A stretch of 64,000 bases of DNA, taken from contig JBMNKK010000004.1 of assembly GCA_050952125.1 (NCBI GenBank), positions 62,001 to 126,000 of the forward strand. The letters are read 5' to 3'. Under the pieces are notes generated by a model. That model did not search any database. It worked only from the letters and a program-made list of their open reading frames with translations, and was not told the origin of the DNA. The DNA is from UBA3951 sp050952125 (lineage in GTDB: Bacteria > Bacillota > Sulfobacillia > Fermentithermobacillales > Fermentithermobacillaceae). Below are positions 1-8,359 of the stretch, piece by piece. Positions within the stretch are counted from its first letter, which is position 1, and each line of letters opens with the position of its first letter. Made by a program: the position numbers and the translations under genes.

Positions 1-1455
1 GGTGCCGGGAGCCTCCAAGAGGAGCCGGTGCAAAAGCGGGTGCTCGGGGTTTGACAGCTCCAGAAGTTTGATCGGCGTGATTATGCCGAACGCAGCCTCA
101 AACAGAGGCAATAGGCCTACCGCCAGGACGGCCGAGACAGGGCCGCTCAAGACGACCATCAACATGTCGCGCCAGGATAGGATATCGTCCAGCGGTACGG
201 TGCCGGTCAGGCCCAATCCGATATACGTGCCGATGTTGGCGAAGGTGACCATGAACCCGGCCCGGATGAGGTGCATCCTGTTCCACTCGGAACCGATGGC
301 AAGTGAAGCCATAAGGCCTCCTGCCAGTGAAAGCGCCATATACCGGACGTCGAAGCCGGTCACCGTTCCCGTCACCATGGTCAGGACAGCGGCAAACAGA
401 GCACCGAACCGGCGGTCAAACAGCGTTGAAGCAAGGAGTACTCCGGTGGCGACCGGGATGAGGAACCCCGAGAACGCAGCCACACCTTGGATGACGACTA
501 CGCTGACTATCAATACCGAGGCTAATACGGCGATCTTGTCGGACTTGAACACATCGGGATGGTGGATCCGGAGATAACCCCACAGGACCCCGAGGACCAA
601 TACCGACATGAGCAGTGCTCCCGCAACGGCAGAAAAGCGCAGCGGCGAGCCGACCATACCCAACTCAACCAAGATCGCCATCTGATCCTCGGTGACGATA
701 TCGCCCTCGCGGACGATGAACTGCCCCCGCCTGATGCGAACCGGCTCAACCGCCTCTACCGCGCTCCGGCGTTCCCTCTCGGTCCGTTCCTGGTTGAGGA
801 CCCAGTTCGGCTTGAGGTTCTTGGCGACAAACGACGCCATGACTTTGGATATCTGGGCGGGAAGATCATTGTCCAGCGTTAGCCGGCCGATCATGTTGTC
901 CAATTCCGCCGCCAAGTTCTCTGACTTGATGCCCGCAGAGAGGCCTTCGTCAAGGACCGTCGTCAACAAGGATGCCGCGCGATCGAGTATGTCGGGCTGA
1001 GCGGCCGTAACCGCGATGATGTCTGCATCGGACGCGCTTTCACTGAGGTAAGGACGGAGGGTTCCGATAATCTCCTGAGTGGTAGGCGTACCGGCCTGCA
1101 GTTCGGCAACTGCCCTCCTAAAATCCGCTACCTGCACCTTGAGATCGGCTAAGACCTTGGGATCCTTCTCCCACTGCTCAGACACGTTTGCCGCGGCTTC
1201 CTCACGGAGCCTGTCCGTGGCCGCGGTATCAATAATCTCCCTGGGGGCTTTGACGTCAATAGGCGAGACATCGCCTGCTACAACACGTATCTGCTGCGGC
1301 ATCAGAGAGATCAGAAAGACCGTTGTAACCACAAGAAACGTCACGCTGACCCACGCGATCTCCCGCCGGGCAGCGCTCATCTTCAAAAGGACCGACCGGA
1401 GCGTGATAGGCTCCGCGACCTTCGCCTTTGTATCCTTTGCAGGCTTGTGCTGCAC
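1..1455 (-). CDS. pgpH: PgpH-type 7TM-HD phosphodiesterase (5' part; cut by window edge)
   Basis: The frame is open to the left edge, so only the first 485 codons are present. The protein has a membrane segment at about residues 33-55, then a roughly 220-residue extracytoplasmic region (7TMR-HDED type), then a run of hydrophobic helices from about residue 275. The visible part ends with PIKLLELSNPEHPLL, the signature just before the HD domain in this family. Relatives (PgpH/YqfF) are membrane-bound phosphodiesterases that degrade cyclic di-AMP. The GTG start overlaps the phoH stop as TAGTG and GAGGAG lies upstream, so it is translationally coupled to phoH. The order yqfC-yqfD-phoH-pgpH is standard in Firmicutes. 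The catalytic HD domain lies outside the window. Confidence 0.93.
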   Translation of the reverse strand, partial: MQHKPAKDTKAKVAEPITLRSVLLKMSAARREIAWVSVTFLVVTTVFLISLMPQQIRVVAGDVSPIDVKAPREIIDTAATDRLREEAAANVSEQWEKDPKVLADLKVQVADFRRAVAELQAGTPTTQEIIGTLRPYLSESASDADIIAVTAAQPDILDRAASLLTTVLDEGLSAGIKSENLAAELDNMIGRLTLDNDLPAQISKVMASFVAKNLKPNWVLNQERTERERRSAVEAVEPVRIRRGQFIVREGDIVTEDQMAILVELGMVGSPLRFSAVAGALLMSVLVLGVLWGYLRIHHPDVFKSDKIAVLASVLIVSVVVIQGVAAFSGFLIPVATGVLLASTLFDRRFGALFAAVLTMVTGTVTGFDVRYMALSLAGGLMASLAIGSEWNRMHLIRAGFMVTFANIGTYIGLGLTGTVPLDDILSWRDMLMVVLSGPVSAVLAVGLLPLFEAAFGIITPIKLLELSNPEHPLLHRLLLEAPGT

Positions 1456-2435
1456 TATCTCTTTGGCTCCTCTGTCCAACCGGTATTTTCGTACTTGTCG
1501 TATGCCCTAATGATCCTCGACACCAGTTCGTGACGGACAACATCCCTATCCGAAAGATACACGATGCCGATACCGGGAATATCCCTCAACACTACCCTGA
1601 CTTGCTCTAGACCCGAATAGGTTCCTTTCGGCAAGTCTATCTGCGTTATATCTCCGGTCACAACAGCCTTCGAATTGAGTCCCATGCGTGTGAGAAACAT
1701 CTTCATCTGCTCAGGCGTCGTGTTCTGAGCTTCGTCAAGGATAACAAAAGCCGATTCAAGGGTGCGCCCTCTCATATACGCCAGCGGCGCCACCTCGATG
1801 AGCCCTTTCTCCATGTACTTCTGAAACGTCTCGAGCCCCAACACATCGAATAATGCATCGTAAAGGGGCCTCAAATACGGATTGACCTTTTCCTGAATGT
1901 CGCCGGGCAGAAACCCCAACCTCTCGCCTGCCTCGACTGCGGGCCGGGTAAGGATTATGCGGTCAACCTCTTTCCGCTTGAACGAAGCCACCGCCATTGC
2001 CACAGCGATGTACGTCTTTCCCGTACCGGCGGGACCAATCCCGAATACCAAAGAGTTCTCTCGTATCGCATTGATGTACTCTTTCTGGCCTTGAGTGCGG
2101 GGCCCAATAGGCCGCCCTCTCACGTTCACCAAGATTGTATCGCCGAACGAGGACAGGTGGCCGCCTTCCTTCACTGCCCTTACGGAATACCTAACATCCT
2201 GCGTCGTCACTTTCTGACCGGATCGCGCGCGTTGCAGTAGGTGCTCCAATACCGTCTTGGCAATATCAAGATCTTCCTCATCACCGTACACCGCAAGGGT
2301 CTTGCCGCGGGCCACGATTTTCACGTCGAGGCTGTCTTCCAGAAGCGCTAGGTTCTCATCATAGGAACCGAACAAGCGAAACATGTCACCGTTATCCGGT
2401 ATCTCGAAGACTATATGCTTGTCTTGTGACGTCAA
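1455..2435 (-). CDS. phoH: PhoH-family ATPase
   Basis: A 326-residue protein of usual PhoH/YbeZ length. After an N-terminal KH-like region of about 100 residues it carries the PhoH P-loop domain with Walker A GPAGTGKTY and a Walker B-like segment FVILDEAQN, plus a TGDITQIDLP motif. PhoH proteins are cytoplasmic ATPases linked to RNA metabolism and, through the neighbouring ybeY in many genomes, to rRNA maturation. The start is TTG; GGAGGT lies about 12 nt upstream inside the end of yqfD, which is rather far. It sits between yqfD (6 nt upstream) and pgpH (overlapping), so all are probably one transcript. Confidence 0.95.
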   Translation of the reverse strand: MTSQDKHIVFEIPDNGDMFRLFGSYDENLALLEDSLDVKIVARGKTLAVYGDEEDLDIAKTVLEHLLQRARSGQKVTTQDVRYSVRAVKEGGHLSSFGDTILVNVRGRPIGPRTQGQKEYINAIRENSLVFGIGPAGTGKTYIAVAMAVASFKRKEVDRIILTRPAVEAGERLGFLPGDIQEKVNPYLRPLYDALFDVLGLETFQKYMEKGLIEVAPLAYMRGRTLESAFVILDEAQNTTPEQMKMFLTRMGLNSKAVVTGDITQIDLPKGTYSGLEQVRVVLRDIPGIGIVYLSDRDVVRHELVSRIIRAYDKYENTGWTEEPKR

Positions 2436-2441
2436 ATTACG

Positions 2442-3629
2442 TCATCGACCTCCATCCATCGAATGAGGCCAGGGCCTTATGACGGCGATATCCTCTTCCG
2501 CAACGGCGACGAGCCTTACCGCCACGATACCCTCCTGAACTGCCTCGACTTCACAGCTTAAGTCTATCAATTTGACCAAGGAAGGCAATTCCCTTTCTAT
2601 GGCTCTCCTTGCTTCCCTTTCGGCGATCCTCGCAGCTTCTTCCTGGGTAAGTTCTTTGGGAACCCACTCTACCTCATAGAAGACCCTGTCGACAACCTGC
2701 AAAGACCGGTCAGTTCCGGCGAAAAGCGTGAAATCCGGATAGTCCTCAACTTCATACCACTCGAACATATTGCTTTTGCCCGCAACGGTGATCTCATACG
2801 TTTTGTAGCGAAGAACTTTCATCTCTCTCTTTCTGCCCGTCCTTACGGGAAAGGACCCGACCAAAGGCACCTCGCGATATACCTCATACCAGGTATTGGC
2901 TACGACATTGCCGCGGGCCCCCTTCCTGGCATCTCCGGGAGTACCTGCTATAAGGATGTCCCCCTTCTTCACGGTAGCTCCGCTCTCCACGGTAGGGACA
3001 CCTGAAAGCACCAGTACCGACTTGACTAACCCGTCCTTTGCCGCGACCACATCACCCGGCCCGACGCTCTCCGGCCGCGTCTTCTCGACGACCTCTATAA
3101 CCGCGAGCGTGCCCTGAAAGTGAACATAGGCCCATATCAGATCGGGGTGGTCTTGGAGGATGGCAGCCTCGACCGCAGACGTGGAAACGGCGCTTTTCCT
3201 CGCGCCGGGAAACAAGCCCGCGCGCCCCGCAGACTGAAGGATGGCTTCGTGAGGCAAGCTTACGCTGCCCCTTACTTGGATGGACCACGCGGCCCCCGCT
3301 AGATACAGAAGGACGGCCGTCATGAAGGCGCCGACCAACAGGAATAGGGGCCTCTTCTTTGCCCGCGCGATGATGAAGGGGAAGCCTACTCTCTTCCTGA
3401 TCCTCGGCACGCACTTGGCTCTCTGCGCGAGCTTGCGTATCTCCCGGTACTTGGGGAGGGTTGTATAGAAAAAAACCGCGCCCTCGCGCGACGCAAAACC
3501 CCACACCGGAAACCCTGCCCTAAGGCACAAGTTCACGAGTCGTTCAGGGTTCTTGCCGCCCACTTCCACCAGGACATATCCAGAAAGCCAGCCCCCGAGG
3601 CGTCCCAGCGGCACGCGACCCCTCCTCAA
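2442..3629 (-). CDS. yqfD: Sporulation protein YqfD
   Basis: A 395-residue membrane protein of the YqfD family. The N-terminal region of about 90 residues (LVNLCLRAGFPVWGF) is followed by one strong membrane span near residues 96-117 and a large extracytoplasmic portion rich in beta strands. YqfD is made in the mother cell during sporulation in Bacillus and is needed for efficient engulfment-stage development; its biochemical role is unknown. It overlaps yqfC by 4 nt, showing translational coupling. Together with spoIIP at 12.2 kb it indicates a spore-forming lineage. Confidence 0.93.
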   Translation of the reverse strand: MRRGRVPLGRLGGWLSGYVLVEVGGKNPERLVNLCLRAGFPVWGFASREGAVFFYTTLPKYREIRKLAQRAKCVPRIRKRVGFPFIIARAKKRPLFLLVGAFMTAVLLYLAGAAWSIQVRGSVSLPHEAILQSAGRAGLFPGARKSAVSTSAVEAAILQDHPDLIWAYVHFQGTLAVIEVVEKTRPESVGPGDVVAAKDGLVKSVLVLSGVPTVESGATVKKGDILIAGTPGDARKGARGNVVANTWYEVYREVPLVGSFPVRTGRKREMKVLRYKTYEITVAGKSNMFEWYEVEDYPDFTLFAGTDRSLQVVDRVFYEVEWVPKELTQEEAARIAEREARRAIERELPSLVKLIDLSCEVEAVQEGIVAVRLVAVAEEDIAVIRPWPHSMDGGR

Positions 3630-3913
3630 GTAGACATCTGCACGACCTTTATGTGGCCTCGAACGAGCATATCTTCTTGGTTAACCTCCTGGATCTCCAG
3701 GGATTCCCCTCCAACCTCGATCTGCCCCTTGCCGACTCCTACGACTATCCTGCTAGGTGAATACTGGATAAGGCCCCTGTGGTTCTGCACAAGGACTCCG
3801 AGTTCACCCACGATGACGATCTTGGGAAGGTCCAAGCTTACATCAAGAGGGAGCTCCAGTACTTCGGCCAGATCCTGCTTTAGCTTCCTGAACAAAGCCG
3901 CATTCCCCCTCAC
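3626..3913 (-). CDS. yqfC: Sporulation protein YqfC
   Basis: A 95-residue protein with the YabP/YqfC fold: a short helical start followed by beta-rich sequence (LPKIVIVGELGVLVQNHRG). YqfC is a small sporulation protein related to YabP and always lies directly upstream of yqfD. The start is GTG. The gene overlaps yqfD by 4 nt. About 135 bp separate it from rpsU upstream; that gap holds the rpsU terminator, so yqfC probably has its own sporulation promoter, which I could not identify with confidence. Confidence 0.92.
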   Translation of the reverse strand: MRGNAALFRKLKQDLAEVLELPLDVSLDLPKIVIVGELGVLVQNHRGLIQYSPSRIVVGVGKGQIEVGGESLEIQEVNQEDMLVRGHIKVVQMST

Positions 3914-4010
3914 CTTCTGCCAACGGAAAGTCTATTAAGAGATCTATGAGGTGGAGACTTGCGACTTGCCTTCGGATGGACGATCGCCTGGGGCGCTCAG
4001 GATGAAATAA

Positions 4011-4036
4011 AGGGCGGGGGATTTCTCCCCCGCCCT
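4011..4036 (-). terminator. Rho-independent terminator of rpsU
   Basis: A GC-rich perfect stem (AGGGCGGGGG/CCCCCGCCCT) with a 6-nt loop starts about 14 nt after the rpsU stop. Read on the minus strand it is followed by TTTATTTC, which fits an intrinsic terminator separating rpsU from yqfC. Confidence 0.85.
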
Positions 4037-4049
4037 GTCTTTCGTGAAC

Positions 4050-4235
4050 TTACCTGCGGAACCTCTTCTTGCGAGCTCGCGCAGCCTCAGACTTCTTCTT
4101 ACGCCTCACACTCGGGCTCTCATAGTGATCATGCTTCCGCACATCACGGAGGATACCTGACCTCTGACACTCTCTCTTAAAGCGGCGCAGGGCACTATCA
4201 AAGTTCTCTTCTTTACCGATCCTTATCTCTGGCAA
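4050..4235 (-). CDS. rpsU: 30S ribosomal protein S21
   Basis: A 61-residue basic protein with the S21 signature: EENFDSALRRFKRECQRSGIL, followed by a Lys/Arg-rich tail. S21 joins the platform of the 30S subunit near the 3' end of 16S rRNA and assists initiation. The TTG start is preceded by GGAGGGA at 6 nt. It stands alone between a sigma-A-like promoter and a strong terminator. Confidence 0.97.
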   Translation of the reverse strand: MPEIRIGKEENFDSALRRFKRECQRSGILRDVRKHDHYESPSVRRKKKSEAARARKKRFRR

Positions 4236-4290
4236 ACTCTGTCCCTCCCTCCGCCGCAGGAGTTTCTCCCGCTCCCGAATAACATCTAGG

Positions 4291-4320
4291 ATTGTACAAT
4301 AGGTGTCGTCACTAGGTCAA
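4291..4320 (-). promoter_or_regulatory. Probable sigma-A promoter of rpsU
   Basis: On the minus strand, TTGACC and TACAAT are separated by 18 nt, about 55 nt upstream of the rpsU start. The -35 abuts the ddl stop codon, so rpsU can be transcribed independently of ddl. Confidence 0.65.
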
Positions 4321-5427
4321 TCAGGACTTATTTACCCGGTAGACCTCCCGCCAGGACTTGGACTGGCGCATGCAGGCGAGGTCGACCAAGCGCCTCACCA
4401 ATTCCGGGAAGGGCAGTCCCGACGCCTCCCACAGCTTCGGGTACATACTGATTTTGGTAAAACCGGGGATGGTATTCAGTTCGTTCACGTAGGCCTCTTT
4501 CTTGACCGGATCCACAAAGAAGTCGACCCGCGCCATACCCTGGCAGCCGGTGGCCCTAAACGCGGCCACGGCTACCTCCTGGACCCTTGACATGAGGTCC
4601 GGGGCAAGGGGAGCCGGAATAGCCAAAGCCGTAGTATCTTCAATGTACTTAGCCTCGTAGTCGTAGAACTCGCGAGCCGGGAGTATCAGTCCGGCAATCG
4701 AGGCCTTAGGGTCTTCATTGCCCAAGACGCTGCACTCAACCTCCAAGCAACCTTCCATGGAGGGTTCAACCAGGGCTTTCGTGTCGTAGAGCAGAGCTTC
4801 ATCCAAAGCCTTAAGTATCGCCTCTGCCGACTTCACCTTATTCACACCCAAACTTGAACCGGAGCCGGATGGCTTCACGAAGACCGGGAACTCTATCTGT
4901 GACAAGAGGTGGTTCATAACGCCATCTCTAGCCGTCTCCCACGCGTGACGCTCAACCGCGATTCCGGGCACGTGCGGCACGCGGTGCGACTCCAAGAGCC
5001 GCTTCGTCGTGTCCTTGTCCATGCAGACGGCCGACGCGAGCGTCGGCGCCCCGACGTACGGAATGCCCGCCAGATCGAGAAGGCCCTGAATCGACCCGTC
5101 TTCGCCGTACGGACCGTGAAGGACGGGGAAAATGGCATCCACCTCATGGAGCCTCATGCCCGGACCGCCGTTCACCCAAATCCCCTTTTTCTCGGGATCG
5201 GGCAAAAGGCAGCACGACGGTCCCATCCCGTAGAGCACCTCGTGACTGCCTGACGCAAGGAACTCACTGCCGTCTTCAAGATAAACCCATTGGCCCTTTC
5301 TTGTTATCCCTACTGCCTCAATCGAAAACCCTGCATCTTTTGCCGCACGCAGAACAGAACCTGCAGACATGACCGAGACTTCGTGCTCTCCCGATCTGCC
5401 CCCGAAAACCACTCCAAGCCTCGGCAC
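4321..5427 (-). CDS. ddl: D-alanine--D-alanine ligase
   Basis: A 368-residue ATP-grasp enzyme that joins two D-alanines for the peptidoglycan stem peptide. Visible hallmarks are the N-terminal VVFGGRSGEHEVSVMSA, HGPYGEDGSIQGLLDLAGIPYVG, the ATP-binding VFVKPSGSGSSLGV and the C-terminal NELNTIPGFT. It is of the usual length. GTG start with GGGGGA upstream. Only 11 nt separate it from mtaB, so the two are probably co-transcribed. Confidence 0.96.
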   Translation of the reverse strand: MPRLGVVFGGRSGEHEVSVMSAGSVLRAAKDAGFSIEAVGITRKGQWVYLEDGSEFLASGSHEVLYGMGPSCCLLPDPEKKGIWVNGGPGMRLHEVDAIFPVLHGPYGEDGSIQGLLDLAGIPYVGAPTLASAVCMDKDTTKRLLESHRVPHVPGIAVERHAWETARDGVMNHLLSQIEFPVFVKPSGSGSSLGVNKVKSAEAILKALDEALLYDTKALVEPSMEGCLEVECSVLGNEDPKASIAGLILPAREFYDYEAKYIEDTTALAIPAPLAPDLMSRVQEVAVAAFRATGCQGMARVDFFVDPVKKEAYVNELNTIPGFTKISMYPKLWEASGLPFPELVRRLVDLACMRQSKSWREVYRVNKS

Positions 5428-5438
5428 TGTTAGTCCCC

Positions 5439-6779
5439 CTACCTTGGATCGCCGAGGACGCCAGAAGCGGCAGCCTCCGTTACTCTTACGGAAACCACCT
5501 TGCCCTTAAGGTCATCCTCTCCCTGAAAATGGCACCTGATATAGTTGCGGGTGAAGCCCGCGAGACTTCCGTCTTTATCGCGGTCATCCTCAATTAGCAC
5601 TTCCATGTCTCTGCCAACATGTTTACGATGAAAAGCCAAAGAGAGTTCCCCGCCTAAGGAAATGAGTCGCTTAACTCTCTCCTCTTTCTCTTTTTCCGGG
5701 ACTTTGCCCGGAAAAGCGTGAGCTCTGGTTCCCGGCCTGGCCGAGTACTTGAACGCGTGGATGCGGGAGAACCCAGCCGCCTTCGCCACGGCCAGGGTCT
5801 CCTGAAAGTCCTCTTCGGTCTCGCCGGGGAAACCGGCAATTAGGTCGGTAGTAAGTCCAAGGTCCGGCGCCACGTTTCTCGCTCTCTGGATGATGTCAAT
5901 GAAAAGAGGGACGTCGTAGCGCCTGCCCATCATCTTGAGAATCCTGTCGCTGCCGCTCTGAAGCGGCAAGTGCAAGTGATGACAGACGTTGGGCAACCGT
6001 AAGCAGTGTATTAAGGCGTCGGTCACATCGTGCGGCTCGAGGGAGCTGATCCTCAACCGGATGAGGCCCGGAATCTCACTGACCCTCCGGATGAGTTCGG
6101 GAAGGTCTTGATGCTGTTCGAACCTTGTGTCCACGCCCCCGTCAGAACCCGGGCGTCCGCTGTACAAGCCTATGTGAGTCCCGGTAAGGATAATCTCCTT
6201 GTAACCGCGCCTCACAAGACTCTCGGCCTCCTTCACTACGCTGTCAGGCGGCCTTGACCGCGATGGGCCTCTGGCATAGGGAACGATACAGTAGGTGCAG
6301 AAATCGCCGCACCCTTCCTGTATCTTGAGGAATGCTCTGGTCAAGCTTGGAGTCCGGACGGGCGTGTCCTCGAAACTCTCACCTGGGGTGTGCGGGGTCA
6401 CGCGGATGAGCTTATCGCCGGTCTCCAGAGCCTCCGCCACAATCTCGGCCAAGCGGCTTCTGTCCCGAACGCCCGAAACGGCAATGACGCCGGGCAGATC
6501 CTCAACTTCGCCGGACGCTATCTGAGGGTAGCAGCCCGTCACGACCACTTTGGAGCCGGCCTTCGCAGCCGCGCGGATAGCTTGACGGCACTTCTGTGCA
6601 CTCCGTGATGTAACCGCGCAAGTGTTAATCACAACTACATCAGCGGCCTTGCCGTCGACCACGGTGAACCCTTCGGCTTCGAAACTCTCCCTAAGGAAAT
6701 CAGTATCGTACTGATTCTGCTTACATCCGAAAGTGCGAAACGAGACAGTTTTCTTGGACAAGCGACGCATACCCCGCAT
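5439..6779 (-). CDS. mtaB: tRNA t6A37 methylthiotransferase MtaB
   Basis: A 446-residue radical-SAM enzyme with the three expected parts: an N-terminal UPF0004 domain (TFGCKQNQYDTD), a radical-SAM core with the CxxxCxxC cluster motif in GCGDFCTYCIVPYARG, and a C-terminal TRAM domain. MtaB converts t6A37 to ms2t6A37 in ANN-decoding tRNAs. Three in-frame starts (M1, M4, L7) are possible; the first is annotated. It is followed by ddl after 11 nt. mtaB downstream of the dnaJ/rsmE locus is a common Firmicute arrangement. Confidence 0.95.
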   Translation of the reverse strand: MRGMRRLSKKTVSFRTFGCKQNQYDTDFLRESFEAEGFTVVDGKAADVVVINTCAVTSRSAQKCRQAIRAAAKAGSKVVVTGCYPQIASGEVEDLPGVIAVSGVRDRSRLAEIVAEALETGDKLIRVTPHTPGESFEDTPVRTPSLTRAFLKIQEGCGDFCTYCIVPYARGPSRSRPPDSVVKEAESLVRRGYKEIILTGTHIGLYSGRPGSDGGVDTRFEQHQDLPELIRRVSEIPGLIRLRISSLEPHDVTDALIHCLRLPNVCHHLHLPLQSGSDRILKMMGRRYDVPLFIDIIQRARNVAPDLGLTTDLIAGFPGETEEDFQETLAVAKAAGFSRIHAFKYSARPGTRAHAFPGKVPEKEKEERVKRLISLGGELSLAFHRKHVGRDMEVLIEDDRDKDGSLAGFTRNYIRCHFQGEDDLKGKVVSVRVTEAAASGVLGDPR

Positions 6780-6850
6780 CCTGTGGTTCTTCCAATGGTA
6801 TCACAATTATAACTGTCCGGGCGGCGATGAGGGAATGCGGCGGTATGCGC

Positions 6851-7567
6851 TTATCTCGGCTGTCCCTGGATGTTCTCGGTGACTGTTACCAGAGTAAACC
6901 CCTTTTCGCGGAGCTCATCGATCAAGATCGGCAGGGCCGAAACGGTGGGCTCAGTGGGATGCATGAGGACGAGAGCTCCCGGAACCGCTCCGGCGAGCGC
7001 CCGCTTCCAGATAGCTTCGGGCTCCGGCAGCCTCCAGTCCACGGTATCGACCGTCCACAGCACCGTCTGGTAACCGCACTCAAGAGCATAGGTCACAGTA
7101 TCCTCAGTCCATTCGCCGTAGGGCGGAGCGAAGAGCTTCGAAGGATACACGCCGCACGCTTGGTAGATGCGCTCCTCACCGCTCTGGATAAGCCTCTGGA
7201 GCTCCTCTTTGCTCGCGGTCTGCACGTGATTGTGAGCACCTCCGTGGTTTCCCACCTCGTGCCCTTCCAGCGCCATTCTGGCTGCAAGCACTGGATTTCT
7301 CTCGGCCCAGGTACCGGTCGGAAAGAAAGTTGCCCGCACGTTCGCCGACTGCAAAATGTCAAGCAGCGCGGGAAGATGCTCCTCTCCCCAATCGACGTTA
7401 AACATAAGGCTCACGTTCGGCCTGCCTGAGTAGCCTCGAGAGATCGGTGCTACGCCCGCCATGGCGGCCCTCGAATCGTACATCCCCAAAAGGTCCAGAA
7501 CGCAGGCAACCCACAGGAAGAGAGCCAGCGCGGCGCACACAATGTACTTGCGCTTAAGGACAAACAT
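6851..7567 (-). CDS. Polysaccharide deacetylase family protein (NodB fold)
   Basis: A 238-residue protein with an N-terminal signal/anchor helix (about residues 8-25) and one NodB homology domain. Motif 1 reads FNVDWGEEH rather than TFDDG, as in YlxY/PdaB-like members; motif 2 is NHGGAHNHV; motif 3 LFAPPYGEW and the motif 4 region TVDTVDW are present. Such proteins act outside the membrane on peptidoglycan or other N-acetylated glycans; the altered motif 1 leaves activity open. ATG start with GGGGTGAG 5 nt upstream. Neighbouring genes give no specific substrate. Confidence 0.88.
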   Translation of the reverse strand: MFVLKRKYIVCAALALFLWVACVLDLLGMYDSRAAMAGVAPISRGYSGRPNVSLMFNVDWGEEHLPALLDILQSANVRATFFPTGTWAERNPVLAARMALEGHEVGNHGGAHNHVQTASKEELQRLIQSGEERIYQACGVYPSKLFAPPYGEWTEDTVTYALECGYQTVLWTVDTVDWRLPEPEAIWKRALAGAVPGALVLMHPTEPTVSALPILIDELREKGFTLVTVTENIQGQPR

Positions 7568-7620
7568 AGGGACTCACCCCCAAAACCCTATGCGGAGCAG
7601 GAAATGCTCTAGAACTGGAA

Positions 7621-8358
7621 TTAGCGGCGCGACAGCACGCTCACCAGCAGAGCCGCCGCGGCGATCGACGCGGTTTCAGCCTTGAGGATGTACGGGCCCA
7701 GAGACACCGGTATAAATCCCTTGTCCAGCGCGGCTTGAACCTCTTTTGCGTCCAAGCCGCCTTCTGGCCCCACGATGATGGAGGCCTCTTTCCCGCCACG
7801 GGTGGCTTCCTCGATATCGACCGTAATCCCTTCATGTTCGTGAGCAAGAAGCGCAGCCCCCGCAACACCGGCGTCCAATACTTGGGTGAAGGTCATGATT
7901 CCCCGGATCTCCGGAAGAGTTCCTCTTCCCGACTGTTCTGAGGCTGCCCTGGCCACCCGCTCCCAGCGCTTCAGCCTTGCCGCCGCCTTCTCTCTATCCA
8001 AACGCGGGATGGTGCGGGCAGTGACTAACGGAGTAAATGAGGCAATGCCTATCTCGGTGGCCTTTTCAACGACAAGATCGAGGCTCTGGTGCTTCAGGAG
8101 GGCGGCGTAGATGTGAACCCTTGCCGGAGGAGGATTAACTCGCCTCCTATCGACGATAAGGGCGGTCACCCTGCCCTGAGATACCTCCTCAACCCGGGCG
8201 TCGTACTGAGTCTCTCCGAGGACAGCCCTGAACACCTCACCGGGAGACAAGCGTTGGGCCAAAGCGTGACGGTAGGAGTCTCCGGTCAACACAATCTGAC
8301 TCCCGAGCACCATCGAGGCATCTACAAAGTAAAGGGGCGGCGTGTGGCCGGCATCCAC
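7621..8358 (-). CDS. rsmE: 16S rRNA m3U1498 methyltransferase RsmE
   Basis: A SPOUT methyltransferase. The chosen GTG start, one base after the dnaJ stop and preceded by GGAGGAG, gives 245 residues, the normal family length; a longer frame into dnaJ exists but is not needed. Visible motifs are PLYFVD at the N-terminus, ALLKHQSLDLVVEKATEIGI, the cofactor-knot segment IIVGPEGGLDAKEV and the C-terminal LGPYILKAETAS. It methylates N3 of U1498 in 16S rRNA. It forms the end of the hrcA-chaperonin-dnaJ operon. Confidence 0.94.
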   Translation of the reverse strand: MDAGHTPPLYFVDASMVLGSQIVLTGDSYRHALAQRLSPGEVFRAVLGETQYDARVEEVSQGRVTALIVDRRRVNPPPARVHIYAALLKHQSLDLVVEKATEIGIASFTPLVTARTIPRLDREKAAARLKRWERVARAASEQSGRGTLPEIRGIMTFTQVLDAGVAGAALLAHEHEGITVDIEEATRGGKEASIIVGPEGGLDAKEVQAALDKGFIPVSLGPYILKAETASIAAAALLVSVLSRR

Positions 8359-8359
8359 G

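Noticed and set aside
2..577. 191-codon plus-strand frame at the left edge
   Set aside because: It lies opposite pgpH, whose minus-strand frame is open for 485 codons and shows clear family motifs; the plus frame is a GC-rich shadow.
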